NCBI RefSeq assembly: GCF_002101395.1 | Contig: NZ_CP019706.1 | Location: 3,720,001 to 3,784,000, forward strand | Length of the DNA: 64,000 nucleotides | DNA from: Pantoea alhagi | GTDB taxonomy: Bacteria > Pseudomonadota > Gammaproteobacteria > Enterobacterales > Enterobacteriaceae | Reading direction: 5' to 3' | Shown: positions 62,371 to 64,000 of the stretch, piece after piece | Position numbering within the stretch: the stretch's first letter is position 1 | Layout of the letters: each line of letters begins with the position of its first letter | The notes under the pieces: model-generated | Seen by the model: only the letters and a program-made list of their open reading frames with translations | Database searches by the model: none | What the model was told of the DNA's origin: nothing | Made by a program: the position numbers and the translations under genes

Positions 62371-62441
62371 AATGCGCCTCGGTAGATAAGAAGGTCGGCG
62401 CAGGCAGCGATGCCTGGCCGACAGCTGGGGTTAAGCACGCC

Positions 62442-63398
62442 TTAATAGCCCATATCTTTTTTCTTATCGAGCTCGCTTTGCGCATCGGCAGGCAGCCAGA
62501 GCGTAGTCACGGTTTTAATCACTTTTGGCGGTACGGTGCCGTTCTGCCTGAATTTCTCCAGCGCGTCAAATGCCGGGCCAGCCATATTCGGTGTTAACTC
62601 AACGTTGGCGTTGGCTTCGCCTGCCAGCATCGCTTTATAAATATCGGGTACGCCATCAATCGAGCCGGTGAGAATATCTTTGCCCGGTTTTAATCCGGCT
62701 TCTTTAATAGCCTGAATCGCGCCGATAGCCATATCATCGTTGTGCGCATAAACCATGCAGATATTTTTTCCGTTATTCTCCGCCTTAATAAAGCTCTCCA
62801 TCACCTCTTTACCTTTGCTACGGGTAAAGTCTCCGGACTGCGAACGAATTATTTTGATCCCCGGCGTATTGGCGATCGCTTCAGCGAAGCCTTTTTTGCG
62901 ATCGATAGCCACACTGGCCCCTACCGTTCCCTGCAGCTCTACAACGTTACAAGGCTTGCCGTTCATCTGTTTTACCAGCCAGTCGCCGATTAACCGTCCT
63001 TCCAACACGTTGTCTGCGGTGATGACTGACATATAGAGTGACGGATCTTTCACTACGATGGCGCGGTCAAGCAGGAACACCGGGATCTCTGCATCCTTCG
63101 CTTCTTCCAGTACCGGTTCCCAACCGGTTTGCACCACCGGCGCAATAAAGATGGCGTCTACGCCCTGCGCAATAAACGAACGTACCGCCTTGATCTGGTT
63201 TTCCTGTTTCTGCTGACCATCGGCAATTTTCAGGGTGATGCCACGCTTTGCCGCCTCGCTTTTCGCTACGCTGGTTTCAGCAGCGCGCCAGCCTGATTCA
63301 GAGCCAACCTGAGAAAAGCCAACGGTTAAATCTGCCGCCAGCACCGGCGCGGCGAGCGCAGCGCTCACCATGGCTGAGATAAGTAAACGCTTCCACAT
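62442..63398 (-). CDS. ytfQ: Galactofuranose-type sugar-binding protein YtfQ
   Basis: 318 residues. Signal peptide ends AAPVLAA|D. The mature protein is a type I periplasmic sugar-binding protein with LTVGFSQVGSESGWRAAET, ADGQQKQENQIKAV, VYAHNDDMAIGAIQAI and LTPNMAGPAFDAL, as in E. coli YtfQ, which binds D-galactofuranose and other sugars. It is the first gene of ytfQ-ytfR-ytfT-yjfF. The adjacent arabinose genes allow the inference that furanose forms of pentoses may be taken up too. Confidence 0.93.
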   Translation of the reverse strand: MWKRLLISAMVSAALAAPVLAADLTVGFSQVGSESGWRAAETSVAKSEAAKRGITLKIADGQQKQENQIKAVRSFIAQGVDAIFIAPVVQTGWEPVLEEAKDAEIPVFLLDRAIVVKDPSLYMSVITADNVLEGRLIGDWLVKQMNGKPCNVVELQGTVGASVAIDRKKGFAEAIANTPGIKIIRSQSGDFTRSKGKEVMESFIKAENNGKNICMVYAHNDDMAIGAIQAIKEAGLKPGKDILTGSIDGVPDIYKAMLAGEANANVELTPNMAGPAFDALEKFRQNGTVPPKVIKTVTTLWLPADAQSELDKKKDMGY

Positions 63399-64000
63399 AA
63401 TATTTATTCCTCTGATGGGATTCAGATGTTCAGGTACAAAAGCCCCTACAGCCTGGCCGATTCGGCTACGTCAGATTTGGATATACTTCACAAAATCCAA
63501 TTAATTAAATGAGTTAACTGTTTCAGGTTTGATAATCTTCTGTAGGTAATATGGATGATTCGCCTGAAGTTGGTTTGCGAGACTGTTAAATAAATGTAAT
63601 AAAGAGAAGCGCTTAGCAAACCTCTCTTTGGAACCGATTACAAAGACGTGTAAACTTCAGTCATCAGCGTTAACGCCAGATTCTGCCGGTTAAATAACGG
63701 ATTTGTGATGATTCGCACAATGCAGGAGTGTGCCTTTTTTAGCGAAAATGTTAACAATTAAGGCGCAGATGACCAAAATGTAAGAATAATGAAGTTTATT
63801 GTGACAGATAGTTTGTCACTTTTCCCTTATATGACAACTCTGTAGTTAAATGTTATTTATTAGGAAAAATCCTATCGCTCGCTTCAATTTTGGTTATAAG
63901 TCGCCGCGTAATCGTTTGCTATGATAAAAAAGTCGCTCAAAGGTTGAGTTTGAATCTTAACTCTTTCTGAACAGCGCTATTTTCTGAATTTAACCAATTT
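63399..64000. promoter_or_regulatory. Upstream region of ytfQ with CRP-like site
   Basis: About 600 bases without a gene. TGTGA-TGATTC-GCACA at 63704-63719 matches the CRP pattern TGTGA-N6-TCACA at 9 of 10 fixed positions. A second dyad, GTGACA/TGTCAC at 63801-63819, has a seven-base spacer. AAGCGCTT near 63608 and GGAACCGATTACAAAG at 63631 resemble LacI-family operator parts. No coding sequence was recognised. Confidence 0.5.

Overview
The window comes from the replication-terminus region of an enterobacterial chromosome. Gene content and order (dcp, ydfG, ynfA, ynfB, then ynfK-mlc-ynfL-ynfM-tus-fumC-manA-ydgA, then add) follow the E. coli terminus. The extra OsmU-type, guaD-xdh, UvsE-type and class A beta-lactamase genes suggest a member of the Erwiniaceae (Pantoea, Mixta or Erwinia type); that assignment is inference from recalled gene content. 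Three terminus landmarks can be read directly. There is a dif site at 8501-8528, a Ter site overlapping the tus promoter at 41844-41866, and a second Ter site at 58752-58774. Both Ter sites face the same way and should stop forks that have passed dif travelling rightwards.

Region by region. 1-3.2 kb: the 3' end of a tellurite/stress operon (terC partial, terD, terE, terF). 3.8-6.3 kb: a large protein of seven Ig-like repeats. 6.3-15 kb: an accessory zone around dif. It holds unrecognised small genes, an MFS transporter gene that has lost its 5' part, a P1 Cre-like recombinase with a lox-like 34-bp site upstream, a MetJ-boxed NlpA lipoprotein gene, a UVDE-type repair endonuclease, a decayed T6SS hcp with two linked unknown genes, and a decayed Tn3-family transposon with a recognisable terminal repeat. 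15-20 kb: a NicO-type metal exporter, a LysR regulator divergent from a PRISE-like reductase, glutaminase, and urate hydroxylase hpxO behind a sigma-54-type promoter. 20.4-29.5 kb: class A beta-lactamase, periplasmic Dcp, and a guaD-xdhA-xdhB-xdhC purine catabolism operon with PurR-like boxes upstream. 29.8-33.4 kb: ydfG, ynfA, ynfB, a DUF1161 protein and a DHA2 exporter.

33.8-37.2 kb: a four-gene OsmU-type osmoprotectant ABC importer. 37.3-49.3 kb: the conserved terminus block ynfK, mlc, ynfL, ynfM, tus, fumC, manA, ydgA, a DUF1460 lipoprotein, and add. 49.4-58.7 kb: a GNAT acetyltransferase and an L-arabinose locus in which araFGH-araC run leftward and araBA rightward from a shared control region, with no araD in view. 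58.8-63.4 kb: a leftward ytfQ-ytfR-ytfT-yjfF sugar ABC importer with a CRP-like site upstream.

Functional threads: purine to urate breakdown (add, guaD, xdhABC, hpxO); pentose/furanose uptake and first catabolic steps (ara, ytf); osmoprotection; and chromosome termination and dimer resolution (tus/Ter, dif, and possibly the Cre-like recombinase). No rRNA, tRNA or CRISPR array was recognised. The most notable observation is the Cre homologue with its own lox-like site about 1 kb from dif.
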